Below the pieces are notes generated by a model that worked only from the letters and a program-made list of their open reading frames with translations, was not told where the DNA came from and made no database searches. A stretch of DNA of 64,000 nt from positions 434,001 through 498,000 of the forward strand of contig NZ_JAUQON010000003.1 in the NCBI RefSeq assembly GCF_030580955.1. Direction: 5' to 3'. A program made the position numbers and the translations under genes. Source of the DNA: Hymenobacter convexus (GTDB taxonomy: Bacteria; Bacteroidota; Bacteroidia; Cytophagales; Hymenobacteraceae). Shown piece after piece: positions 56,765-64,000 of this stretch (position 1 is its first letter; every line of letters starts with the position of its first letter).

Positions 56765-59578
56765 TTATTTTTTGGTGATGGCCAACTCCCCATTCAACCT
56801 ATAAATCTCTCCCTGCTTCGTCGCCAGCCGCACCTCTTTTCCTGCGTACTTCACCGCGCACTCCTGCCCGGCTTCCGACTTGATTTCGACCTCCTGCAGT
56901 TTGCCCTTCGTCCACTTCATGTCCACCACGAAGCCGCCGCGGGCGCGCAGGCCGCGCACGCTGCCGGTGGGCCAGGCCGTGGGCAGTGCGGGCAATAAAT
57001 CCAGGGTGCCGGTTTGGCTTTGCAGCAGCATTTCGCCCATGCCGGCCGCGCCGCCGAAGTTGCCGTCAATCTGGAAGGGCGGGTGGGCGTCGAAGAGGTT
57101 GTGGTAGACGCCGCCCTGCTCGGCGGCGGTGCCGTTTTCGGCGGGCGAGAGCAGCTTTTCGAGAATGCGCAGGGCGTGGTCGCCGTCGCGGAAACGGGCC
57201 CAGAGGTTGACTTTCCAGGCCAGGCTCCAGCCGGTGCCTTCGTCGCCGCGCTGGGTGAGCGAGGTTCGGGCAGCTTGCAGAAATTTAGGTTCCGCGGGGC
57301 TGATTTCGGAGCCCGGAAACACGGCCCACAGGTGCGAAACGTGGCGGTGGGTATCGGCGGGGTCGTCTTTGTCTTCGAGCCACTCCTGCAGTTGGCCGTG
57401 CTTACCAACTTGATTTGGGGCCAGCTGGCGGGCTTTCTCGGTTAGCTCCCGCTGCAAATCGGCATCAATGCCCAGCACCTTAGCAGCAGCGCTGGTGGTG
57501 CGAAACAGCTCCCGAATAATCTGGTGGTCCATGCTGGGGCCGGCCACCAGCCCGCCGTGCTCCGGCGAGTTCGACGGCGTGCTGATGAGCCAGCCGGTGC
57601 GCGGGTCCTGGGTCAGGAAATTGGAGTAGAACTGAGCCGCCGCTTTCATCACCGGATACTGCTGGCTCAGGAATTTCCGGTCCTGGGTGAATTGGTAGTG
57701 CTCCCAGATGGGCTGGCACAGCCAGGCCGCGCCCGTCACCCAGATGCCATGGTTGGCGGCGTTGATGGGCGCGGTGCCGGCCCAGATATCGGTGTTGTGG
57801 TGCAGCACCCAGCCGGGGGCGTTGTAGTTCGTTTTGGCGGTGGCCTGTCCCATTTGGGCCAGCTGGTCGACGAAGCTGAACAGCGGCGCGGTGCAGGCCG
57901 ACAGGTTCAGGATTTCGGCGGGCCAGTAGTTCATTTCCAGGTTGATGTTGGTGGTGAACTTGCTGCCCCAGGAGGGCGTCAGCGACTCGTTCCAGAGGCC
58001 CTGCAAATTGGCCGGCGGCCCGCCGGCGCGCGACGAGGAAATCAGCAGATACCGCCCAAACTGCAGGTACAGCGCCAGCAGCGCCGGGTCGGCGACGGGG
58101 CTGAACTGCTGGATGCGCTGGTCGGTGGGCCACTGCGAATTGGCAGTGTAGCCTAGGTCTATGTCGAAGGCATTGAACAGTCGCTGATAGTCGCGCATGT
58201 GTTCGGCCTCAAGGTCCTTGTAGCTACTTTTTGAAACCTGGTCAAGCTGTTGTTTCGCCAGCTGCTCGGGGTGCCCCGATACGTCCTGATAGTTCCTAAA
58301 ATTGGTAGCCGCCGTCATATACAGCGTCACTTCATTGGCCCCTTCCACCCGAATTTCCTCATCGGTCACGGTCACGCGACCTTTTTTGGCGGCCACCCGC
58401 AGGTAGCTCACGCCGCGCAGCACGCCGTCGCGCACCTGCACCACCAACGCCAGCGTGTGGTCGTCCACCCGGTAGGTTTTTCGGTTGGCGTGGGCGCTGC
58501 CAAAATGGGCTACAAAATTCACCATGCCGGGTTTTACACTTACCAAACGACCTACCAGGGCCTGATGCGGGGCGCTGATAAAGTAGTCGCGCCCGAACCC
58601 GTCGTCGCCCTGTCGGTACTCCATCCTGGCCACGGCCTGACGGATATCAAGCTCCCGACGGTAATAGGTGGCCGGTTCCGCCTGCGGAAAATCCAGCAGC
58701 AAATCCCCAAACGGCTGGTACGATGCCTGGTAGCTCGGGGCCAGCGGCGGGTTGGCGTCCTGCACCCAGTATTGCCAGTTGGGGTTCAGCGCCACGCCGG
58801 TTTCGGGGGTTGCCCCCTCGGGGTAGGCCACGAACACCGGCTGCTTTTCCTTCACCCCAATCAGCCCGCCTTTGTCGAAGTAGTTGATAACCTGCACCAC
58901 TACTTCGTTGCGGCCCGGCCGAAGCGCGGCGGCCGGCACCCGGTAACGCCGCTTTTTGCTGATGCCCTCGTCGGTCCCTATTTGCTGGCCGTTCACGTAG
59001 GTCACGTCCACGTCGCGGATGCGGCCCAAGCTCAGGGTGAGGTCTTGGCCGGCCCAGGCGGCGGGCAAGTTGAAGCTGGTTTTAAACCAGACCGCGCCAT
59101 CCAGCCCTTCCAGGCCGGCGCTTTCCCAGCCATTGGGCGTCGGGATGGCCAAAGGTTTCCAGCCCGGCTGGGCTAGGGCCTGCGCCACGCTCAGAGCGCG
59201 CAGCTTTTGTAGCCAGGCGGCTTTGTCGGCCGTGTAAGTTTCCTCGTGGTCCTTGAGGCCCATGAAGTGCTGCTCGGCCAGCTGCTCGGCTTCGGCCTGC
59301 TTGCCCTCGGCCAGCAGCCGGCGAATCTCGGGCAGGTACTGGGCGGCGCCGGGCCGGGCGTAGGGCCGCGGCTGGCCGGTCCAGAGCGTGGCTTCGTTGA
59401 ACTGAATGTGCTCCTGCCCCACCCCGCCGTACACCATGCCGCCCAGCCGGCCGTTGCCGATGGGCAGCGCGTCGGTCCACTTCGCGGCGGGCTGGGCGTA
59501 CCAAAGCTTCAGCGGCTGCTGCGCAGCGGCCGGGGCGATGAGTAGCCAGGCGAAAAGAAACAGAAGGAAGCGGGGCAT
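56765..59578 (-). CDS. GH95-family alpha-L-fucosidase/alpha-L-galactosidase with inserted jelly roll
   Basis: A 937-residue exported enzyme, signal peptide ending PAAAQ. The GH95 N-terminal domain starts LWYAQPAAKWTDALPIGNGR, GHIQFNEATLWTG-like. Catalytic motifs are present: TTNINLEMNYWPAEI (paired Asn), TPSNSPEHG (Glu) and FQIDGNFGG (Asp). About 150 residues between EQHFMG and YQPFGDLLLDF form an extra beta-sandwich (WFKTSFNLPAAWAG, SLGRIRDVDVTYVNGQ) like those of sialate O-acetylesterases and GH2 proteins. In RG-II loci GH95 removes L-galactose, elsewhere L-fucose. The start at 59578 is chosen because the frame upstream lies in an R4 repeat. Confidence 0.9.
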   Translation of the reverse strand: MPRFLLFLFAWLLIAPAAAQQPLKLWYAQPAAKWTDALPIGNGRLGGMVYGGVGQEHIQFNEATLWTGQPRPYARPGAAQYLPEIRRLLAEGKQAEAEQLAEQHFMGLKDHEETYTADKAAWLQKLRALSVAQALAQPGWKPLAIPTPNGWESAGLEGLDGAVWFKTSFNLPAAWAGQDLTLSLGRIRDVDVTYVNGQQIGTDEGISKKRRYRVPAAALRPGRNEVVVQVINYFDKGGLIGVKEKQPVFVAYPEGATPETGVALNPNWQYWVQDANPPLAPSYQASYQPFGDLLLDFPQAEPATYYRRELDIRQAVARMEYRQGDDGFGRDYFISAPHQALVGRLVSVKPGMVNFVAHFGSAHANRKTYRVDDHTLALVVQVRDGVLRGVSYLRVAAKKGRVTVTDEEIRVEGANEVTLYMTAATNFRNYQDVSGHPEQLAKQQLDQVSKSSYKDLEAEHMRDYQRLFNAFDIDLGYTANSQWPTDQRIQQFSPVADPALLALYLQFGRYLLISSSRAGGPPANLQGLWNESLTPSWGSKFTTNINLEMNYWPAEILNLSACTAPLFSFVDQLAQMGQATAKTNYNAPGWVLHHNTDIWAGTAPINAANHGIWVTGAAWLCQPIWEHYQFTQDRKFLSQQYPVMKAAAQFYSNFLTQDPRTGWLISTPSNSPEHGGLVAGPSMDHQIIRELFRTTSAAAKVLGIDADLQRELTEKARQLAPNQVGKHGQLQEWLEDKDDPADTHRHVSHLWAVFPGSEISPAEPKFLQAARTSLTQRGDEGTGWSLAWKVNLWARFRDGDHALRILEKLLSPAENGTAAEQGGVYHNLFDAHPPFQIDGNFGGAAGMGEMLLQSQTGTLDLLPALPTAWPTGSVRGLRARGGFVVDMKWTKGKLQEVEIKSEAGQECAVKYAGKEVRLATKQGEIYRLNGELAITKK

Positions 59579-59588
59579 AGGTAAAATT

Positions 59589-59676
59589 GTAGCGTGGACT
59601 CTGCGAGTCCGCGCAGGTGCGGAACGGAAAACGCGGCGAAGCCCGGGCAAGCGCGGACTCGTAGAGTCCACGCTAC
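59589..59676. repeat. Palindromic repeat, family R4
   Basis: Inverted repeat beginning GTAGCGTGGACTCTGCGAGT and ending ACTCGTAGAGTCCACGCTAC. It lies between the GH28 stop and the GH95 start, 11 bases upstream of the latter, and is open in the GH95 frame (…ARTRRVHAT). Confidence 0.92.
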
Positions 59677-59680
59677 AGCA

Positions 59681-61234
59681 TCAAGGCCCAACCACGCGCT
59701 CCGTCACCGCTTCATCCTGCGACACGGGCGCTTTCACGTACTTGAAATTATTGTTCTGCAGCACGATGCTGCGCGTTTTGGCGCCTTTCAGCTTGAGGTA
59801 GGTTTCGGTGCCAGCCGCCGGGAAGGCGTTGTACACGAAGGCATCTTCCACGTTGGTCAATTCCAGCTGCGGCGTGCCGGCCAGCGGCGTGGCGCTGCCG
59901 ATGCCGTCGAGCCGGAGCAGCTGCACGCTTTCGGCGCGCACGCTCGGGCCGATGGTGGTGTTCACCTGCACGTTGTGGAAGGCGATGTTGCGCGCCTCCC
60001 GCACCGTAAAGCCCTGTTTCGCGTCGAAGTTGCAGTTGCTGAACGTCACGTTTTCGATGGGCATCTCGCTCAGGCCGTTCAGCAGGCCGGCCTGGTTGCC
60101 CTCGGCGGTGATGTTGCTGAAATGGATGTTGCGAAAGCGCGGCGTGCGCTCTGAAACCGGCTCGGGCGTGGACTTGGCGTACTGCATATCGAGCACAATC
60201 ATCTGCTCACGGATGTTCTTCATCACGAGGTTATCGACGCGAATATCCTCCACCACGCCGCCCCGGCCCCGGGCGGTTTTGATGCGAATGCCCCGGTCGG
60301 TGCCGTCGAAAATGCAGTTCGAAATCGTGATTTTCTTCACCCCGCCCGACATCTCGCTCCCAATCACCACGCCGCCGTGCCCGCTGAGCATGGTGCAGTT
60401 GGTGATGGTGTAGTTTTCGGCCGGCACGTTCATTTTGCGCCCGGCCGCATCCTTGCCCGATTTGATGGTGATGCAGTCGTCGCCCACGCTGATGTGGCAG
60501 TTCGAGATGTGCACGTAGCGGCACGATTCGGGGTTGATACCGTCGGTGTTCGGCGACTTGGGGTTATTGATGGTGACGCCTGTCACGGTCACGTTCTCAC
60601 AAAATTCCGGGTTCACCGTCCAGAAGGGCGAGTTGCGAATGGTGATGCCTTCAATCAGCACATTCTTGCAAAACATGGGCTGAATGAACGGCGGCCGCAG
60701 AAATGCCCGGTCAATTACGCCGCCCTGCTCGTCGGGCTTTAGGATGTTGGCGTTGAGTCGCTTGAATTCCTGCTGCCACTTCGAGTCCTGGCTTTTGCGC
60801 GACTGCCCCTCGGCGTAGTCCCACCATTTTTTGCCCTGCCCATCAATGATGCCCCGGCCCTTGATGGTGATATTCTCCGCCTTATAAGCGTAGAACAGCG
60901 GCGAAAAGCTGGTTACGTCGATGCCTTCGTAGCGCGAGGGCACCATAGGCAGGTAGTCGTCAAAATTGTCGCTGAAGTAGAGGATGGCCCCGGCGCCTAT
61001 CTCGATGGTAATGTTGCTTTTGAGACGGATGGGGCCCGTACGGTAGCGGCCCGCCGGAAAGTACACCGTGCCGCCGCCCGCCTTGCTGGCCGCGTCAATG
61101 GCCTTGGCAATGGCGGCGGTGGAGAGCTTCGTGCTATCGTTTTTGGCGCCGTATTTCAGCACGTTGTAAGCGTCCTGGGCGCGGGCGACCGAAACGGTCA
61201 GGAGCAGGAAAAAGGCAGGGAGGAAATGTTTCAT
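59681..61234 (-). CDS. GH28 polygalacturonase-type glycosidase, exported
   Basis: A 517-residue exported parallel beta-helix enzyme, signal peptide ending VARAQ. All four GH28 signatures are present: NTDGINPES, DDCITIKSG, GHGGVVIGSE and RIKT. The pectate-lyase-like start (YNVLKYGAKNDSTKLSTAAI) is also typical. GH28 hydrolyses alpha-1,4-galacturonan and related rhamnogalacturonan linkages; in RG-II loci it trims the backbone. It starts after an R1 element and is followed by the GH95 gene. Confidence 0.93.
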   Translation of the reverse strand: MKHFLPAFFLLLTVSVARAQDAYNVLKYGAKNDSTKLSTAAIAKAIDAASKAGGGTVYFPAGRYRTGPIRLKSNITIEIGAGAILYFSDNFDDYLPMVPSRYEGIDVTSFSPLFYAYKAENITIKGRGIIDGQGKKWWDYAEGQSRKSQDSKWQQEFKRLNANILKPDEQGGVIDRAFLRPPFIQPMFCKNVLIEGITIRNSPFWTVNPEFCENVTVTGVTINNPKSPNTDGINPESCRYVHISNCHISVGDDCITIKSGKDAAGRKMNVPAENYTITNCTMLSGHGGVVIGSEMSGGVKKITISNCIFDGTDRGIRIKTARGRGGVVEDIRVDNLVMKNIREQMIVLDMQYAKSTPEPVSERTPRFRNIHFSNITAEGNQAGLLNGLSEMPIENVTFSNCNFDAKQGFTVREARNIAFHNVQVNTTIGPSVRAESVQLLRLDGIGSATPLAGTPQLELTNVEDAFVYNAFPAAGTETYLKLKGAKTRSIVLQNNNFKYVKAPVSQDEAVTERVVGP

Positions 61235-61251
61235 ATGTAATGTGCAGGGCT

Positions 61252-61340
61252 GTCATGCTGAGCGCAGCCGAAGCATCTCTACCGAGTAAGTAACTTATTT
61301 GCTCTCGCGGTAGAGATGCTTCGGCTGCGCTCAGCATGAC
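61252..61340. repeat. Palindromic repeat, family R1
   Basis: Inverted repeat beginning GTCATGCTGAGCGCAGCCGA and ending TCGGCTGCGCTCAGCATGAC. Six T follow the right end on the + strand. It lies between the MGH1-like stop and the GH28 start. Confidence 0.93.
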
Positions 61341-61357
61341 GACCTTTTTTCTACCAA

Positions 61358-62902
61358 TTATCCGGGCAGCTTGGCCGTCACCCGCTTCAACTCGCTGGCG
61401 TGGCCGATTTCCTTGCCGTCCGCGAAAATGCGCAGGCCCTGGCCCCGGCCGTATTTCCGGCCGGTTTTGTCCCAAATGACCGAAATCGTCCGGCCGTGGT
61501 AGCGCACCTGGTCGAGGGCAAACCAGTCCCATTGCCCGGCGGGCACCAGCGGGAAAACATCCACCACGTTATCCGGGCGCGGCTTCAGGCCGACCAAGCC
61601 GGTTATCACCAAATCGGCGAAGCCGGAGTGGTTGTAGTAGCTGCTGCGGGGGTTGTCGCCTTTCAGCCATTCGCCGGTCTTTTCGTCCTGGTATTCACCG
61701 AGGTAGGGCACACCGTTTTTCTGATGCGAGAGGGCGTATTTGCGCAGCTCGTCGTAATAAATCTGGGCACTCATGCCGTCGTGGTGCCTGTAGTCGGTGA
61801 GCAGGTTGGCGAGGCCCTTCAGCGTTTGGGTGGTGGCGTAGGGCCACACTGCGCCGTCCCACTCGCAGCCGTGGCCCGAGCCGTGGGTGCGGAAGCCCGG
61901 CGCCCGTCTTTCGGCCGTGGTGAGGCCCCAGGGCGCCCGGAAACCACCTTCGTCGGTGAGTTGCGCCCACTGTTTGGCGTACTCCGGTTTGTCGGCGGGC
62001 AGGTTGAAATACCAGGGAATGTAGCCCAGTTCCTCCCGCGCTTCACAGAGGCCACCCTTCTCGTACTGCACTTTGAAGAAGCTGGCCTTCGGGTCCCAGA
62101 GCGTCTTTTGCACGTCGGCGCGGAGCTGCTTGGCTTTGGCGGCGTACTTGCGTTGCAGGCTGTCGTTTTTGGTCAGCTTGGCCATGGCGGCCAGCGCTTT
62201 GGCGTTGCCATACATGTAGCTGTTGATGGTGGGCCGTACGTTCTTTTCCTTGCGTCCGCCGCTGATGGATTCCTCCATCGCATCCTTCACGTCGTACTGC
62301 CAGAATAGGCCGCTGGGCAGCATCCGTTCCTTTTCCCACTGCCGGTAGTCGGTATTGAGCGCGGGAAGCAGCTCCTGCACGAAAGCCTGGTTGTTATTTA
62401 CCTCATACAGGCTGTACACCGCATCGGGCAGCCAGCTACTAAAGCTGTGGAGCTTGGCGTTCACCTGGGGCTGCTTAGCCGTCAGCCAGAAGCGCGTGTA
62501 TTGGTCGATGTACTGCGGGTCGTGCAGCCAGCGGCCTTCGTTGAGGTGGTGGCCCAGCGCGCTGCTGATGGTGTTGTAGGGCCCGGCGTGCTTCATCGGC
62601 GTGATGAACTCCGTGAACACATAGCCATCAGGCGTCTGCTTGAGGTGCTTGCGAAAGGTCCACCAGCGGTAGTAATACGTTTCCTGAATGGCCGAATCCG
62701 GGCATTCGAATAGCGGCACCTCGCGGGCCAGCCAGTCGGCCGCCTGGGCGTTGGGCACAAGGTTGATGACATCCTCCTTGTCCAGCGCGTTGAAGCGCGC
62801 CACGCTGGCGCGCAGGTGCTCCGGCGTGAGAACGGGCTGCTGGGCGGCGGCCGAAGCGGCGCTGAGCAGGCCGAGGGAAAGGAGCAGGTGGGTGGGTTTC
62901 AT
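61358..62902 (-). CDS. MGH1-like (alpha/alpha)6 glycoside hydrolase, exported
   Basis: A 514-residue exported enzyme, signal peptide ending AAAQ. An (alpha/alpha)6 barrel is suggested by YYYRWWTFRKHLKQTPDG, SSWLPDAVYSLYEVNNNQAF, LPSGLFWQYDVKDAMEESIS, GCEWDGAVWPYATTQTLKGL and DNPRSSYYNHSGFADLVITG. The segments resemble mannosylglycerate-hydrolase-like and GH63-type enzymes; the Asp in WDGAVWPY and Glu in AMEES are candidate catalytic residues. In RG-II loci the GH142 beta-L-arabinofuranosidase has a similar fold, so that activity is possible but unproven. The ATG at 62902 is used; a TTG at 62911 adds three residues. Confidence 0.72.
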   Translation of the reverse strand: MKPTHLLLSLGLLSAASAAAQQPVLTPEHLRASVARFNALDKEDVINLVPNAQAADWLAREVPLFECPDSAIQETYYYRWWTFRKHLKQTPDGYVFTEFITPMKHAGPYNTISSALGHHLNEGRWLHDPQYIDQYTRFWLTAKQPQVNAKLHSFSSWLPDAVYSLYEVNNNQAFVQELLPALNTDYRQWEKERMLPSGLFWQYDVKDAMEESISGGRKEKNVRPTINSYMYGNAKALAAMAKLTKNDSLQRKYAAKAKQLRADVQKTLWDPKASFFKVQYEKGGLCEAREELGYIPWYFNLPADKPEYAKQWAQLTDEGGFRAPWGLTTAERRAPGFRTHGSGHGCEWDGAVWPYATTQTLKGLANLLTDYRHHDGMSAQIYYDELRKYALSHQKNGVPYLGEYQDEKTGEWLKGDNPRSSYYNHSGFADLVITGLVGLKPRPDNVVDVFPLVPAGQWDWFALDQVRYHGRTISVIWDKTGRKYGRGQGLRIFADGKEIGHASELKRVTAKLPG

Positions 62903-62912
62903 AGCAGGCAAA

Positions 62913-62980
62913 GTAACACGGACTTTGTAGTCCGCGTTAAGTCAGGTTGTTAGCGACGCGGATTACAAAGTCCGCGCTAC
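62913..62980. repeat. Palindromic repeat, family R5 (GTAACACGGACTTTG type)
   Basis: Inverted repeat beginning GTAACACGGACTTTGTAGTC and ending GATTACAAAGTCCGCGCTAC. Its outer GTA…TAC and the GGACT and AGTCC cores recall R4, but the middle differs. It fills the gap between the partial gene and the MGH1-like gene. Confidence 0.85.
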
Positions 62981-62984
62981 ATAT

Positions 62985-64000
62985 CTATTCAAACAGCCAA
63001 TCGATTTCCCGGCCCGGCGCCACTGCGCTACCCAGCCCGGCGTTGTAAGTCGGCACCGGCTGGCTGGCATCCACAAATCCCAGAATCAGGCAGGCGCCGC
63101 GGGCCAGGTTCAGCGTGTGCGTGCCGGGTTTAAAGGAGTAGGCATGCACATTCACGGGCGGCATTCCGGGAATGGCCAGCGCGTTCAAAATCTTGCTTTC
63201 GGCCTGGCCGTAGTCGTTGGCGCTGGCGTCGATTTCCAGGGTGGGAATGGGCAGGTAGCGCGGGCTTTTCTGGTTGAAAAACCCGACCAGCACTTGCACC
63301 GGCTTTGGGGTAGAAAACCGGATTTCAGTGCCCTGCGCCACCTGCTGCGCCTTGCTGAATTGGATACCTTCCAACCCAGCCAACTCGGGCGCGAAAGCGG
63401 TGATTGCGGCAGCTGTATCGGTAAAAACCGGCTCGCCCAATGCCACCCAAAGCGGCTTGACTTTTTTGTTGCGCACCGTCACCGGAGCGTTGCGCAGCAC
63501 GTCAATTTTCTTGGTGGCAACACCGGTTTTGGCCGTTTTCAGCGAGTCGATGTTGTGTTGAAAATCGGCCAGCTCCTTTTGGTACACCGGCAGCATTTCC
63601 GCCCAGGTTTTGTAGGTGCCGTCCACGCCGCGCATCGGGATTTTGCGCTGGGCGGTTTGCATGCTGTTGGCGTAGAGGTAGCTGTCTTTAGTGAGGTCGA
63701 CGAGTTTTTGCCAGTATGCCACGCTGCTTTGCAGCAAGGGCACGGCAGCCGTAAGGTCCTGCACGTTGTGCGAGTATTTGTAGCGCAGCACCTGCAAGGC
63801 CGCCCGTGCCTTTTCGGCGTAGAAATTCGCCAGCGCAGCCTGGCAGTACATGTCATTTTTGACGCGGGCAAACTCAGCCTGATTTTGCCGGATAGCCGGC
63901 GCGGCGCGCTCGATGGCCGCCACGGCTTTTTTGCCGTGCTCCACCACCTCATTAGCCACCTGTGGCGGCGTTTCGCCGATGTGCTTCTCCCCTTTCGCTT
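62985..64000 (-). CDS. C-terminal part of an unrecognised protein (5' end beyond the window)
   Basis: The frame is open from base 64000 to a TAG at 62985-62987, giving 337 or so residues of a longer protein; a GTG at 63959 is not a real start because the frame continues upstream (…GEKHIGETPPQ). The visible part begins with long helices (EVVEHGKKAVAAIERAAPAI, AALANFYAEKARAALQVLRY), followed by a beta-rich end (VLVGFFNQKSPRYLPIPTLE, LNLARGACLILGFVDAS) that could be a beta-sandwich. I do not recognise the family. As the first visible gene of the right-hand block it is probably another exported pectin-locus enzyme. Confidence 0.6.
   Translation of the reverse strand, partial: AKGEKHIGETPPQVANEVVEHGKKAVAAIERAAPAIRQNQAEFARVKNDMYCQAALANFYAEKARAALQVLRYKYSHNVQDLTAAVPLLQSSVAYWQKLVDLTKDSYLYANSMQTAQRKIPMRGVDGTYKTWAEMLPVYQKELADFQHNIDSLKTAKTGVATKKIDVLRNAPVTVRNKKVKPLWVALGEPVFTDTAAAITAFAPELAGLEGIQFSKAQQVAQGTEIRFSTPKPVQVLVGFFNQKSPRYLPIPTLEIDASANDYGQAESKILNALAIPGMPPVNVHAYSFKPGTHTLNLARGACLILGFVDASQPVPTYNAGLGSAVAPGREIDWLFE

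Noticed and set aside
3146..61340. CRISPR array or integron attC cassettes as explanation of the repeats
   Set aside because: Repeats are single, palindromic, separated by full-length genes of 1-3 kb, with no regular spacers, no cas genes and no integrase.
3146..61340. Insertion sequences as explanation of the repeats
   Set aside because: No transposase gene lies between any pair of arms; loops are only about 15-45 bases. A trans-acting transposase elsewhere in the genome remains possible.

Overview
The window reads as chromosomal DNA of a GC-rich member of the Bacteroidota. The evidence is a SusC/SusD pair, many exported glycan hydrolases with signal peptides ending in A-x-A-Q, a lack of strong Shine-Dalgarno sequences, and one match to the Bacteroidota -7 box TAnnTTTG. 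GC content and gene style suggest Hymenobacter or a close relative (inference). No rRNA, tRNA, CRISPR, transposase or integrase gene was seen.

The window is dominated by a polysaccharide utilisation locus for complex pectin. Left arm (1-12.7 kb, + strand): the end of an ABC sugar-binding protein, a Gfo/Idh/MocA oxidoreductase, a MaoC-like hydratase, a FucP-type sugar permease, then exported enzymes (GH106 rhamnosidase, GH127, SGNH acetylesterase, DUF5703-type protein). Second block (27.7 down to 12.8 kb, - strand): GH78, GH105, Asp-box beta-propeller, esterase with an STN-like N-terminus, GH141-like, GH78, exported rhamnose mutarotase-like protein, second Gfo/Idh/MocA, Na+/solute symporter. 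Insert (28-32 kb): an AT-rich pentapeptide-repeat protein with a TIR-like C-terminal domain, a membrane acyltransferase, and a nucleotidyltransferase with a 57-residue partner. Third block (47.9 down to 32 kb, - strand): fucose-isomerase-like protein, SusC, SusD, PL1 pectate lyase, GH140 apiosidase, GH43-like lipoprotein, GH145-like propeller, GH2. Then an AraC regulator (+), a DapA-like aldolase and a second symporter (-), an orphan hypothetical gene (+), and a last - strand block (64 to 53 kb): an unrecognised partial gene, MGH1-like hydrolase, GH28, GH95, GH2 with a malectin-like domain.

GH106, GH127, GH140, GH141, GH95, two GH78, GH2, GH28, GH105 and a rhamnose mutarotase together match the known tool set for rhamnogalacturonan-II, the most complex plant pectin. 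In this reading PL1 and GH28 cut the homogalacturonan backbone, SusCD imports oligosaccharides, the GH enzymes strip the side chains, and the isomerase, aldolase, oxidoreductases, hydratase and permeases handle the released deoxy- and rare sugars.

The most unusual structural feature is a dispersed set of long, near-perfect inverted repeats. There are about 20 complete copies plus half and collapsed copies, in at least four sequence families, placed one per intergenic gap throughout the locus and absent from gene interiors. Some supply the stop or start codons of neighbouring genes. One has landed in frame inside the signal-peptide region of a gene.
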